Source: Desulfobacterales bacterium (GTDB lineage: Bacteria > Desulfobacterota > Desulfobacteria > Desulfobacterales > UBA5852). From it: 9,881 bases of DNA. Both the position numbers and the translations under genes were made by a program. The stretch covers positions 1 through 9,881 of the forward strand of contig JAERRP010000423.1 of NCBI GenBank assembly GCA_016735415.1, written 5' to 3'. Of the stretch, positions 1 through 5,707 are shown piece after piece (position 1 is the first letter of the stretch; each line of letters begins with the position of its first letter). A model generated the notes under the pieces. It ran no database searches, had not been told where the DNA came from, and was given only the letters and a program-made list of their open reading frames with translations.

Positions 1-289
1 GGGCGTTTGTAGGTGCAACTGCTTTCAGCCGTTTCTGATCCAGCGCTTTGGCCGGCGAACGTTTGGCACGGGCCGTCGGGGCCCGTTTCTTTTTGGTGCG
101 CGCAACCGTCCGCACCACGGATTGCGATGGACCGGTGGTCCTGGCGTCTGTACCCCGGGGGGTTGCTTGAGGGGATGCCGTTTTCTTCCTGCTTTTAGCC
201 GGTTTTGTTTTGGGCACCGAATGCTTTTGGGTTGCCGGCGGCTTTTTGGATTCGGCCTTAACGGTTTTCTTTTGGTCTTTTAGGATCAT
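1..289 (-). CDS. N-terminus of a highly basic Lys/Ala/Pro/Thr-rich protein (partial)
   Basis: An uninterrupted minus-strand frame opens with ATG at 289 and runs off the left edge after 96 complete codons. A weak Shine-Dalgarno (TAAGG) lies about 6 nt upstream. The visible part has 19 Lys and 9 Arg against only 4 acidic residues. It is also rich in Ala, Pro, Thr and Ser, has short KKK/RKK clusters, and shows no hydrophobic segment or folded-domain motif. Such tails occur on histone H1-like nucleoid proteins and on the N-terminus of some DksA/TraR-type or RNA-binding proteins in this type of bacterium. The visible part cannot decide between them. The first codons follow a sensible start and the composition is consistent over the whole stretch, so I take it as a real gene. 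The function is unknown; nucleic-acid binding is an inference from charge alone. Confidence 0.6.
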   Translation of the reverse strand, partial: MILKDQKKTVKAESKKPPATQKHSVPKTKPAKSRKKTASPQATPRGTDARTTGPSQSVVRTVARTKKKRAPTARAKRSPAKALDQKRLKAVAPTNA

Positions 290-648
290 GGGGCCTTACT
301 CTGGTCGCTAATCGAAGATATTTATTCTGTCACTGATCGGCAGGCAAGATTGCAGGATGCAAGGCGGGAATCCATACGCTTTGGTTCGCTGAATGAAATA
401 CCGCGGTTCGATCAAATGCCACTTGTCCCGATTCGATTTTTATGGACAATGAAAAAAGCTTATGCTAACGAGCGATTTCATTCATTCAGGCCGCCGAGAC
501 GGAATGCGGAACTGGCGTGACAGCACAATTACGCACGCCCCCTCAGACGTCATCCCTGCGGATCCTGCATGCAGCCCTCAAAGCGGACGTTCTTTCTGCA
601 TGGCTATCGGCGACAGGGTATTCATTTTTTTTCGACGTCCGATGAAAT
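290..648. other. gene-poor region between the basic protein gene and tRNA-Arg
   Basis: I see no credible coding region here. A plus-strand frame opening at 462 is rejected because it runs into the tRNA gene and has no protein-like character. The leftward promoter candidate of the basic protein gene lies at its left end. The base composition is more AT-rich near 420-480 and 619-632. A promoter for the tRNA should lie just upstream of 649; TATTCA at 619-624 is the only faint -10-like hexamer I noticed, without a convincing -35 partner. Confidence 0.4.
319..347 (-). promoter_or_regulatory. possible sigma-70-like promoter for the basic protein gene
   Basis: Read on the minus strand, TTGCCT (342-347) and TAAATA (319-324) are separated by exactly 17 bp and lie about 30 bp upstream of the ATG at 289. 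The -35 match is 4 of 6 and the -10 match is only 3 of 6, so this is a weak candidate based on spacing and position. Confidence 0.25.
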
Positions 649-725
<77 letters not shown>

Positions 726-991
726 TCAACTTCCCGATCAATCAATCCGGATTGTTGGCTTGCTCTCGATGCTGACCCAACGCCAGTGAATGCAGCCCAT
801 TTATAGCTCGGGACCACTCGAGCCTCCTGATTCAATAGAATTCGAAACATAACACGATCATTTAAGATATGTCAAAGGTATTTCGCTCCGACTAACTTTC
901 CAGAATGACGGTCAGGGCCAATCCATTATTTACAATGGCGCTCTGAATTGATACAAAACGGAAAACCCCTCAAGGCGATCGACGGCGCCGG

Positions 992-1020
992 TTGCTGCAG
1001 GGCAGGCGATTTACTTTACA
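992..1020 (+). promoter_or_regulatory. weak promoter candidate for the histidine kinase gene
   Basis: TTGCTG (992-997) and TTTACA (1015-1020) are spaced by 17 bp and lie about 50 bp before the ATG at 1073. Each hexamer matches the sigma-70 consensus at only about half its positions. The call rests on position and spacing. Confidence 0.22.
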
Positions 1021-1028
1021 TTCAACAT

Positions 1029-1051
1029 GCCGGCATTCGGTCCTGGCCGGC
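1029..1051 (+). promoter_or_regulatory. GC-rich hairpin in the presumed leader of the kinase gene
   Basis: GCCGGC occurs at 1029-1034 and again at 1046-1051. The hexamer is its own reverse complement, so the two copies can form a 6-bp all-GC stem with an 11-nt loop. It ends 21 nt before the kinase start codon and is not followed by a T-run. A leader structure or binding site is therefore more likely than a terminator. Chance occurrence in GC-rich DNA remains possible. Confidence 0.25.
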
Positions 1052-1072
1052 AACTGAAACAAAATAGCTGAG

Positions 1073-2716
1073 ATGAGCAACCGCAACAACAAGGACGAAA
1101 ATTCGGAATTCCGGAGCCTGTCATTTGACGTTTGTACGGTCAAAGCCCTGATGGCTTCAACCCATCGCTATAAAACCCTTTTCGAAAGTGCCGGCGACGC
1201 CATCTTCGTGATGGATTTTAAAGGTCAGATTATCGACGGCAACCGGGTTGCCTGCGAAAAGCTCAAATTATCCCACCAGGATATGATCAACAAAACGACG
1301 ATGGAAATCATATCCCCCGAGCATGCCCCCTTCTGGCCTGAGCGGATGAAGGAGCTCCGCCGTCTGCGACACATTATCTTCGAAACGGCCATCAACGCCG
1401 ACGATGGTACCATCGTGCCGGTTGAAACGAACTGCCGGGCGATCGAGTACGACAACCAACCGGCCGTCCTCACCATCGCCCGTGATATTACCGAACGCAT
1501 CGAAGCCGAAAAGGAGAAGGCCAAGCTCCGTTCCCAGCTCCGTCAGGCCCAGAAGATGGAAGCCATCGGAACTTTGGCCGGCGGCATCGCCCACGACTTT
1601 AACAACATTCTCCAGTCGATCTTCGGCTATACGGAAATTGCCGGGATCCATGTCAACCAGGGCAAGAACCCCAGCGAAGCGCTGGACAACATCCTTACCG
1701 CCAGCCAGCGCGCCAAAAGTCTGATTAACCAGATACTCTCTTTCAGCCGCCAGAGCGAACAGGAAAAACAGGCCGTCCAGATCAACCTGATCGTGAAAGA
1801 AGTTCTCAAACTGATCCGGGCGTCGTTGCCGGCCACGATCGAAATCAAGGGAACCAATCTCAACAACAATGCCGTGGTGGAAGCCGATCCCATTCAAATA
1901 CACCAGGTCATGATGAACCTGTGTTCCAACGCCCATCATGCCATGCGGGAACACGACGGCGTACTTGAAGTCAACCTGGCCGATATCGAGATTGACAGGG
2001 AAAAAGCGGCCCATTGCGGCGGCATCAAGGAAGGCCCTTACGTCGAGCTGACCATCAGGGATTCCGGTTACGGCATCCCTCCCGAGTACATGGACCGCAT
2101 TTTCGACCCCTATTTCACATCTAAAGAAAAGGGGGAAGGCACCGGCCTGGGTCTGGCGGTGGTTCACGGTATCGTCAGCGCCCATGGCGGTGCCATCACG
2201 GTCGAAAGCGAAGTCGGTCACGGTACGGCCTTTCACATCCTCTTTCCCAAAAAGAACCAGGTTGCAGCGGCAGGCAAAATGGTCTCCGTATCGACGCCCG
2301 TGCGCCAGGAGGGTACCGAAAGTATTCTTTTCATAGACGATGAACCCGCCCTGATCGAAATCGGCAAAGAGATCCTCTCCTCCCTCGGTTACCAGGTGAA
2401 ACCCTGCACCTCCAGCAACGAAGCCCTGACCCTCTTCAAGGAAAACCCCCAGCGATTTGATCTGGTCATTACCGACTTGACCATGCCTAAAATGACGGGT
2501 GATCTGCTGGCCAAGGAACTCATGCGGATTCGGCCCGAACTACCGGTGATCCTGTTTACCGGTTACAGCGATCTCGTGTCACGGGAACGTTACAATTCCC
2601 TGGGTATTCGGGATTGTCTCATGAAACCGCTAACGCGCCAGGATCTGTCCGAGTCGATCCGCCGGGTACTTGATCATGCGCCCGAACAGAAGGAAGAACC
2701 GCCGGCCCAGGAATAA
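1073..2716 (+). CDS. PAS-domain hybrid sensor histidine kinase with C-terminal receiver
   Basis: This 547-residue soluble hybrid sensor kinase autophosphorylates on His and passes the phosphate to its own receiver Asp. A PAS sensor domain spans about residues 28-145, ending in the typical DITERIEAE linker. A short coiled coil leads into the HisKA H-box with GIAHDFNN (phospho-acceptor H174). The HATPase domain has an N-box around N282/N286, DSGYG at 330-334 and GEGTGLGL at 354-361. The receiver covers about residues 417-535, with acidic pair D422/D423, phospho-acceptor D468, T496 and K518. All catalytic residues are present. No transmembrane helix or signal peptide is seen, so the sensed signal is probably cytoplasmic or relayed. 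No separate response regulator with an output domain lies in the window. The start has only a weak Shine-Dalgarno. The 67-residue gene follows 2 bp after the stop and is probably co-transcribed. The signal is unknown. Confidence 0.95.
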   Translation: MSNRNNKDENSEFRSLSFDVCTVKALMASTHRYKTLFESAGDAIFVMDFKGQIIDGNRVACEKLKLSHQDMINKTTMEIISPEHAPFWPERMKELRRLRHIIFETAINADDGTIVPVETNCRAIEYDNQPAVLTIARDITERIEAEKEKAKLRSQLRQAQKMEAIGTLAGGIAHDFNNILQSIFGYTEIAGIHVNQGKNPSEALDNILTASQRAKSLINQILSFSRQSEQEKQAVQINLIVKEVLKLIRASLPATIEIKGTNLNNNAVVEADPIQIHQVMMNLCSNAHHAMREHDGVLEVNLADIEIDREKAAHCGGIKEGPYVELTIRDSGYGIPPEYMDRIFDPYFTSKEKGEGTGLGLAVVHGIVSAHGGAITVESEVGHGTAFHILFPKKNQVAAAGKMVSVSTPVRQEGTESILFIDDEPALIEIGKEILSSLGYQVKPCTSSNEALTLFKENPQRFDLVITDLTMPKMTGDLLAKELMRIRPELPVILFTGYSDLVSRERYNSLGIRDCLMKPLTRQDLSESIRRVLDHAPEQKEEPPAQE

Positions 2717-2718
2717 AG

Positions 2719-2922
2719 ATGAATACCTTTTTACACGTGATGAAACTGGCTGCGGTCCTGGTGGCGGCCATCATGCTCGGCAACTGGTTTCTTTCTGAAA
2801 TCAGATCGGCCCGGGCCCATCAAAAACCCTGGTACAGACCCTACCTTTCCCTGCCGGGTATTGCCATCCTGCTGATTGCCATCGTTCTGCCAGTGGCCAT
2901 TTGGTATTGGCGGCCTGAATGA
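2719..2922 (+). CDS. small two-helix membrane protein
   Basis: This 67-residue protein has two clear hydrophobic segments, about residues 8-26 and 46-64. A basic, Trp/Tyr-containing loop (around SARAHQKPWYRPY) joins them, and the C-terminus ends in WYWRPE. The start ATG lies 2 bp after the stop of the upstream histidine kinase, with an AGGAA-like sequence inside the end of that gene as ribosome binding site. Co-transcription, possibly with translational coupling, is likely. I do not recognise a family. An accessory or anchoring role for the soluble kinase is a guess from gene order. The protein-like amphipathic pattern and tight spacing argue that the gene is real. Confidence 0.75.
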   Translation: MNTFLHVMKLAAVLVAAIMLGNWFLSEIRSARAHQKPWYRPYLSLPGIAILLIAIVLPVAIWYWRPE

Positions 2923-2928
2923 AATTTT

Positions 2929-2948
2929 CCGCCGTCAAACGCCGGCGG
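2929..2948. terminator. possible terminator hairpin in the convergent gap
   Basis: CCGCCG (2929-2934) and CGGCGG (2943-2948) form a 6-bp all-GC stem with an 8-nt loop. It sits in the 33-bp gap between the rightward 67-residue gene and the leftward ParM-like gene. Read leftward, the stem is followed by AAAATTT rather than a clean T-run, so its strength as an intrinsic terminator is doubtful. The position fits a shared end for both transcripts. Confidence 0.35.
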
Positions 2949-2955
2949 CCATCAT

Positions 2956-4029
2956 TCACGCTTCGCCGGACGGTGCTTCAGATGCGCTGGCCGCTTCGGA
3001 TCGTTCGTCCCGCTCCCACAGATAGCGCCCATACTTGTAGTACCCCATCACGTTCGTCATGCGCGGATCGGTTTGGGCCGGTGGGGTACGGATGTTGCCG
3101 GTAATAAGCGGCTGGAGGTGGGCAAAAAGCTCTTTGCACCCGCCGCCCGTTATAAGGATCGTTTCGATATCCCAATCCCCCGACCAAATCCGATCCAGAT
3201 CGCCGGCAACGGTGGCCGCCAGCTGGGTGTAAATCTGGTCCCGGATTTTGCCAAAATTAAAACCCTGCCCCCGCATCTTGATGGTCCCTTTTTGAACAGC
3301 GCGGTAGAGGCGGTACAATTCCACGTTGACCCCGCTGTTTTCACGCAATTTATTGGCGATGACGGCATAGGCCTTGGAAATGCCGGTATCCATGGTCCGG
3401 CTGCTGCGTTCGACATAGCGCAGTCGATCGATCACGGTATAATCCGTGGTTCGAAAACCGATATCGACGATACCGATTTTCTGCCGGGCCAGGTCGGTAT
3501 CGACAATCTTGCCGCTGTCGTTCATCAGCAGATTGAGGACACTGCCCATGGGCTGGGGCAGCAGCTGCACACGGTCGATCTGGATCTTTTTGGTGATGCG
3601 GCCACCGTCCGGGCTGTGGTAGGTAAGCGTGTGCCGCCCCTTGAGGGCGTCCCGAAAACGGTCATGGTACTGTTTGTAGAAGCCGACCGGGAGTCCGGAT
3701 ACAATACTGACCGGTGCTTCCGGAGATTCTTCCGTTTTGAGGAAGAGACCGGTCACCGTCAATGCAAAAAGCCGCGCGAAATCGGTGATCATGCGTTCCT
3801 GATCAAGCGTAAAGGCCACGGCATCCGATTGCTGTTCGGCCAGATCGCCGATAAAGTAGGATTTGCCGTCCAGGGTCACATGGAAATACTCGGTCAGCGA
3901 TCGCTCCTGGAAATCGACCCAGAACTGAATGTCGGTGGCGTCGCCGTATATGGATTTGAAGATGACCGATTCCTGACCGTTCGTGGCTTTGGTAAATCCG
4001 AAACCCACATCGATACCGATGATTTGCAT
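2956..4029 (-). CDS. ParM/StbA-family actin-like ATPase (orphan)
   Basis: This 357-residue protein has the actin/Hsp70 ATPase fold of the ParM/StbA and archaeal Ta0583-like group, whose members polymerise into filaments. Phosphate-1 motif IGIDVGFGFTK is at residues 4-14. SGLPVGFY (111-118) is the family's usual GLP segment. Phosphate-2 motif GIVDIGFRTTDYT is at 186-198, and adenosine motif ILITGGG at 291-297. A typical C-terminal NVMGYYKYGR follows at 326-335, then an acidic, Ala/Ser-rich tail. The frame is open further upstream to 4128. I chose ATG 4029 because a GGGAGG ribosome site lies 5 nt before it and the family starts directly with the MxIIGIDVG strand. No ParR-like adaptor gene or centromere-like repeat array is visible, unlike plasmid segregation cassettes. 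The nearest same-strand neighbour upstream is a 51-residue membrane peptide. The cellular role is unknown. Confidence 0.9.
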   Translation of the reverse strand: MQIIGIDVGFGFTKATNGQESVIFKSIYGDATDIQFWVDFQERSLTEYFHVTLDGKSYFIGDLAEQQSDAVAFTLDQERMITDFARLFALTVTGLFLKTEESPEAPVSIVSGLPVGFYKQYHDRFRDALKGRHTLTYHSPDGGRITKKIQIDRVQLLPQPMGSVLNLLMNDSGKIVDTDLARQKIGIVDIGFRTTDYTVIDRLRYVERSSRTMDTGISKAYAVIANKLRENSGVNVELYRLYRAVQKGTIKMRGQGFNFGKIRDQIYTQLAATVAGDLDRIWSGDWDIETILITGGGCKELFAHLQPLITGNIRTPPAQTDPRMTNVMGYYKYGRYLWERDERSEAASASEAPSGEA

Positions 4030-4034
4030 GCCGG

Positions 4035-4040
4035 CCTCCC
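4035..4040 (-). promoter_or_regulatory. ribosome binding site that fixes the ParM-like start
   Basis: GGGAGG on the minus strand is spaced 5 nt from the ATG at 4029. It supports this start over the in-frame ATG at 4128, whose 33-residue extension is Arg/Pro/Thr-rich and unlike the family. Confidence 0.75.
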
Positions 4041-4166
4041 TGACCGTTGGAGATGGAAGAAATTGTCGACATCTATCGCGAGTGCCCGTCCATAAATGGC
4101 ATCTTGCGGTCCCGGACGGCGTTCTCACGCTTTCGAAATCCTCGACGTCGTGCCGCTGCGCCTGGA

Positions 4167-4179
4167 GTTAACTGTCAAC
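4167..4179. promoter_or_regulatory. imperfect palindrome upstream of the ParM-like gene
   Basis: GTTAACTGTCAAC is a 13-bp near-palindrome: the two half-sites GTTAAC and GTCAAC match about a central T at all but two of the twelve flanking positions. It lies about 140 bp ahead of the ParM-like start, in the 200-bp gap behind the 51-residue gene. It could be an operator. The rest of that gap holds no gene I can support. Confidence 0.25.
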
Positions 4180-4229
4180 CATTATGTCTATCGAATTGGC
4201 GGGGCGAAGTCAAAACCGACACCGGCGGA

Positions 4230-4385
4230 TCATGCCGATCGACGGCCGCCCCCGGCGATCGCCATGATCCGGAAGGGCAACTCGATGATAAACTCGAGGA
4301 TAAATCCCGCCAGAATCAAAACGATAAAGGCCGGCCGTTTGAGAAAACGAACTCTTTCCCGGAATTTTGCGATTTGGTCTGACAT
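4230..4385 (-). CDS. 51-residue single-helix membrane miniprotein
   Basis: A short minus-strand gene starts at ATG 4385 and stops with TGA at 4230-4232. A good ribosome site, AAAGGA (4392-4397), lies 6 nt upstream. The product begins with a charged segment (MSDQIAKFRERVRFLKRP). One strongly hydrophobic stretch follows, about residues 19-38 (AFIVLILAGFILEFIIELPF), and it ends in a short Gly/Arg-rich tail (AGGGRRSA). The layout is that of a small single-pass membrane protein with a positively charged N-terminal flank. The family is not recognised. It diverges from the SPFH gene across 185 bp and lies 200 bp upstream of the ParM-like gene on the same strand, so it may share a transcript with the latter. 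The good ribosome site and coherent amphipathic design support a real gene despite its length. Confidence 0.65.
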   Translation of the reverse strand: MSDQIAKFRERVRFLKRPAFIVLILAGFILEFIIELPFRIMAIAGGGRRSA

Positions 4386-4442
4386 GTTGTATCCTTTAAA
4401 ATGTTTTGGCCCCGCGCCGAATCGTTGGCCCGGGCGGCGGCA

Positions 4443-4471
4443 TGCATACCACCTCGATGGAATAAACGCAA
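4443..4471 (-). promoter_or_regulatory. weak promoter candidate for the 51-residue gene
   Basis: On the minus strand, TTGCGT (4466-4471) and TATGCA (4443-4448) are separated by 17 bp, about 60 bp upstream of the ATG at 4385. Each hexamer matches the consensus in its first three bases only, so support is thin. Confidence 0.22.
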
Positions 4472-4507
4472 GATCACTTCCACCTGCCGGCCAAACATCC
4501 CCTGGAA

Positions 4508-4547
4508 TTGACAGCGGCCTTGTGGCGTGGTTGAGTGTAAATCAACC
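4508..4547 (+). promoter_or_regulatory. perfect -35 hexamer and dyad upstream of the SPFH gene
   Basis: A consensus TTGACA lies at 4508-4513. At the standard 17-bp spacing the -10 position (4531-4536, TTGAGT) is poor. It coincides with the left arm of a perfect inverted repeat, GGTTGA-N7-TCAACC (4529-4547). An operator overlapping a weak -10 would suit an activated or repressed promoter. The dyad ends 11 nt before the ribosome site, so an mRNA hairpin is the alternative. A sigma-54 -24/-12 pattern was looked for and not found. Confidence 0.35.
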
Positions 4548-4558
4548 ATACATCCGGC

Positions 4559-4566
4559 AGGAGGTG
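4559..4566 (+). promoter_or_regulatory. strong ribosome binding site of the SPFH gene
   Basis: AGGAGGTG is a near-perfect Shine-Dalgarno ending 4 nt before the ATG at 4571. It is the strongest ribosome site in the window and fixes this start, excluding a longer overlapping frame that opens further upstream at 4096. Confidence 0.85.
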
Positions 4567-4570
4567 TTTC

Positions 4571-5707
4571 ATGAGCATCAACCGTATGAATCTTGTTTTT
4601 CTCGAAAACCTGGAATGGTTCGACGAAACCGGTCAGGCGCTGGTGCATCGCCTTCCCGCGGAAGGTTCCGGAGAAATCAAGTACGGCGCCCAGATGACCG
4701 TGCGGGAGAATCAGGCGGCCGTATTTTATTACAAGGGCAAGGCCCTGGAAGCCTTCGGCCCCGGAAGACATACCCTCAAGACGGGGAATATCCCCATCCT
4801 GACCAAAATCGCCAGCCTGCCCTGGGGCATGTCCAGCCCGCTGCGGGCCGAAGTTTATTTCGTCAACATGAAGACGTTCACCAACCTCAAGTGGGGAACC
4901 CGCGATCCGGTGGCCTTCAAGGACTCGGAACTGGGGCTCATTCGCCTGCGGGCTTTCGGTGTTTTCAATCTGCGTATCCTGCAGCCGGTTCTTTTTATCA
5001 ACCGCATGGTCGGTACCCAGGGGATCTACACCACCGAAGCCATTGAGGAATATCTCAACCGGGTGATCGTTTCGCGTTTCAACGACTACATGGGCGAAAC
5101 CCTCGATTCCATCATTAACCTTCCCTCGCAGTATGACGAGTTGTCACAAGGACTGGTCAACCGGCTTCAGGAGGATTTCAGCCATTTCGGCCTCGGATTG
5201 ACGCATCTGTACATCAACGCCGTGACCCCCCCGCCCGAAGTGCAGAAAGCCATCGACGATCGCAGCCGCATGGGGGTTTTTGACGACATGAACAAGCTCA
5301 TGCAGATGAAAGCGGCCATGGCCATGGAAAAGGCGTCGGAATCCGAAGGTGATGCTGGGGCCGGGGCCGGCATGGGGGCCGGTATCGGACTCATGCTGCC
5401 GGCCATGTTCGCCCAGTATTTCGGTGGAACGGCCGGGGCCCAAGCACCGCCGACCATGGCCGCCAAATGCCCGGAATGTCAGGGTCCGATCTCCGCCGAT
5501 GCCCGCTTCTGCCCGCACTGCGGGCACCAGCAGCTGATTTTTCGGAAGTGCATCCAGTGTGGCAAGAACCTGACCCCCAACGCGCGCTTCTGTCCGCGTT
5601 GCGGTCAGGCGGCGGAAGAAAAACCATCTCCGCGCGCATGCGGTCAGTGCGGCGCCGAGAATTTGAGCGATGCGGTCTTCTGCGTGGCCTGCGGTGAAAA
5701 ACTCTAA
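4571..5707 (+). CDS. SPFH-domain protein with three C-terminal zinc ribbons (YdjI-like)
   Basis: This 378-residue protein belongs to the SPFH (stomatin/prohibitin/flotillin) superfamily, in the branch often labelled virion core protein and typified by Bacillus YdjI. The SPFH region covers about residues 10-230 (VRENQAAVFYYKGK, FGPGRHTL, the AEVYFVNMK strand, LRAFGVFNL and a conserved VTPPPEVQKAIDDR at its end). A Met/Gly/Ala-rich hydrophobic linker follows, about 255-292. Three CxxC-CxxC zinc ribbons close the protein: C300/C303/C314/C317, C327/C330/C341/C344 and C357/C360/C371/C374. There is no N-terminal membrane helix, so membrane contact would come from the SPFH face, the linker or a partner. 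The stop overlaps the next gene by 14 nt, implying translational coupling. In other bacteria related proteins accompany PspA-type envelope-stress genes; no PspA is seen here. The exact function is unknown. Confidence 0.9.
   Translation: MSINRMNLVFLENLEWFDETGQALVHRLPAEGSGEIKYGAQMTVRENQAAVFYYKGKALEAFGPGRHTLKTGNIPILTKIASLPWGMSSPLRAEVYFVNMKTFTNLKWGTRDPVAFKDSELGLIRLRAFGVFNLRILQPVLFINRMVGTQGIYTTEAIEEYLNRVIVSRFNDYMGETLDSIINLPSQYDELSQGLVNRLQEDFSHFGLGLTHLYINAVTPPPEVQKAIDDRSRMGVFDDMNKLMQMKAAMAMEKASESEGDAGAGAGMGAGIGLMLPAMFAQYFGGTAGAQAPPTMAAKCPECQGPISADARFCPHCGHQQLIFRKCIQCGKNLTPNARFCPRCGQAAEEKPSPRACGQCGAENLSDAVFCVACGEKL

Larger units (their letters stand above)
726..1072. other. non-coding spacer between tRNA-Arg and the histidine kinase gene
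   Basis: No credible gene is visible. A minus-strand frame covering 578-850 is the familiar false protein made by reading the complement of the tRNA. The stretch holds a perfect 12-bp palindrome (CAATCCGGATTG, 743-754) 17 nt after the tRNA. That palindrome lacks a T-tract, so it is not a convincing terminator. A promoter-like pair lies at 992-1020, and a GC-rich hairpin lies at 1029-1051 directly ahead of the kinase start. Confidence 0.4.

Noticed and set aside
743..754. 12-bp palindrome CAATCCGGATTG as tRNA terminator
   Set aside because: There is no loop or T-run; a perfect palindrome of this kind makes a poor intrinsic terminator. It is noted only as a sequence oddity.
1268..2236. Minus-strand 322-residue open frame
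   Set aside because: It is antisense to the histidine kinase, whose H-, N- and G-boxes fix the coding strand; no domain is recognisable in it.
3073..4095. Plus-strand 340-residue open frame
   Set aside because: It is antisense to the ParM-like gene, which has intact nucleotide motifs and a good ribosome site.
4508..4545. Sigma-54 (-24/-12) promoter for the SPFH gene, as expected by analogy with psp operons
   Set aside because: TGGCGTGG is followed at the required distance by neither GC nor a TTGC-like -12 element.
4096..5046. Plus-strand 316-residue open frame overlapping the start of the SPFH gene
   Set aside because: It crosses the divergent intergenic spacer and the 51-residue gene, and reads the SPFH gene in the wrong frame with an Arg/Pro/Gln-rich product; the AGGAGGTG site favours ATG 4571.
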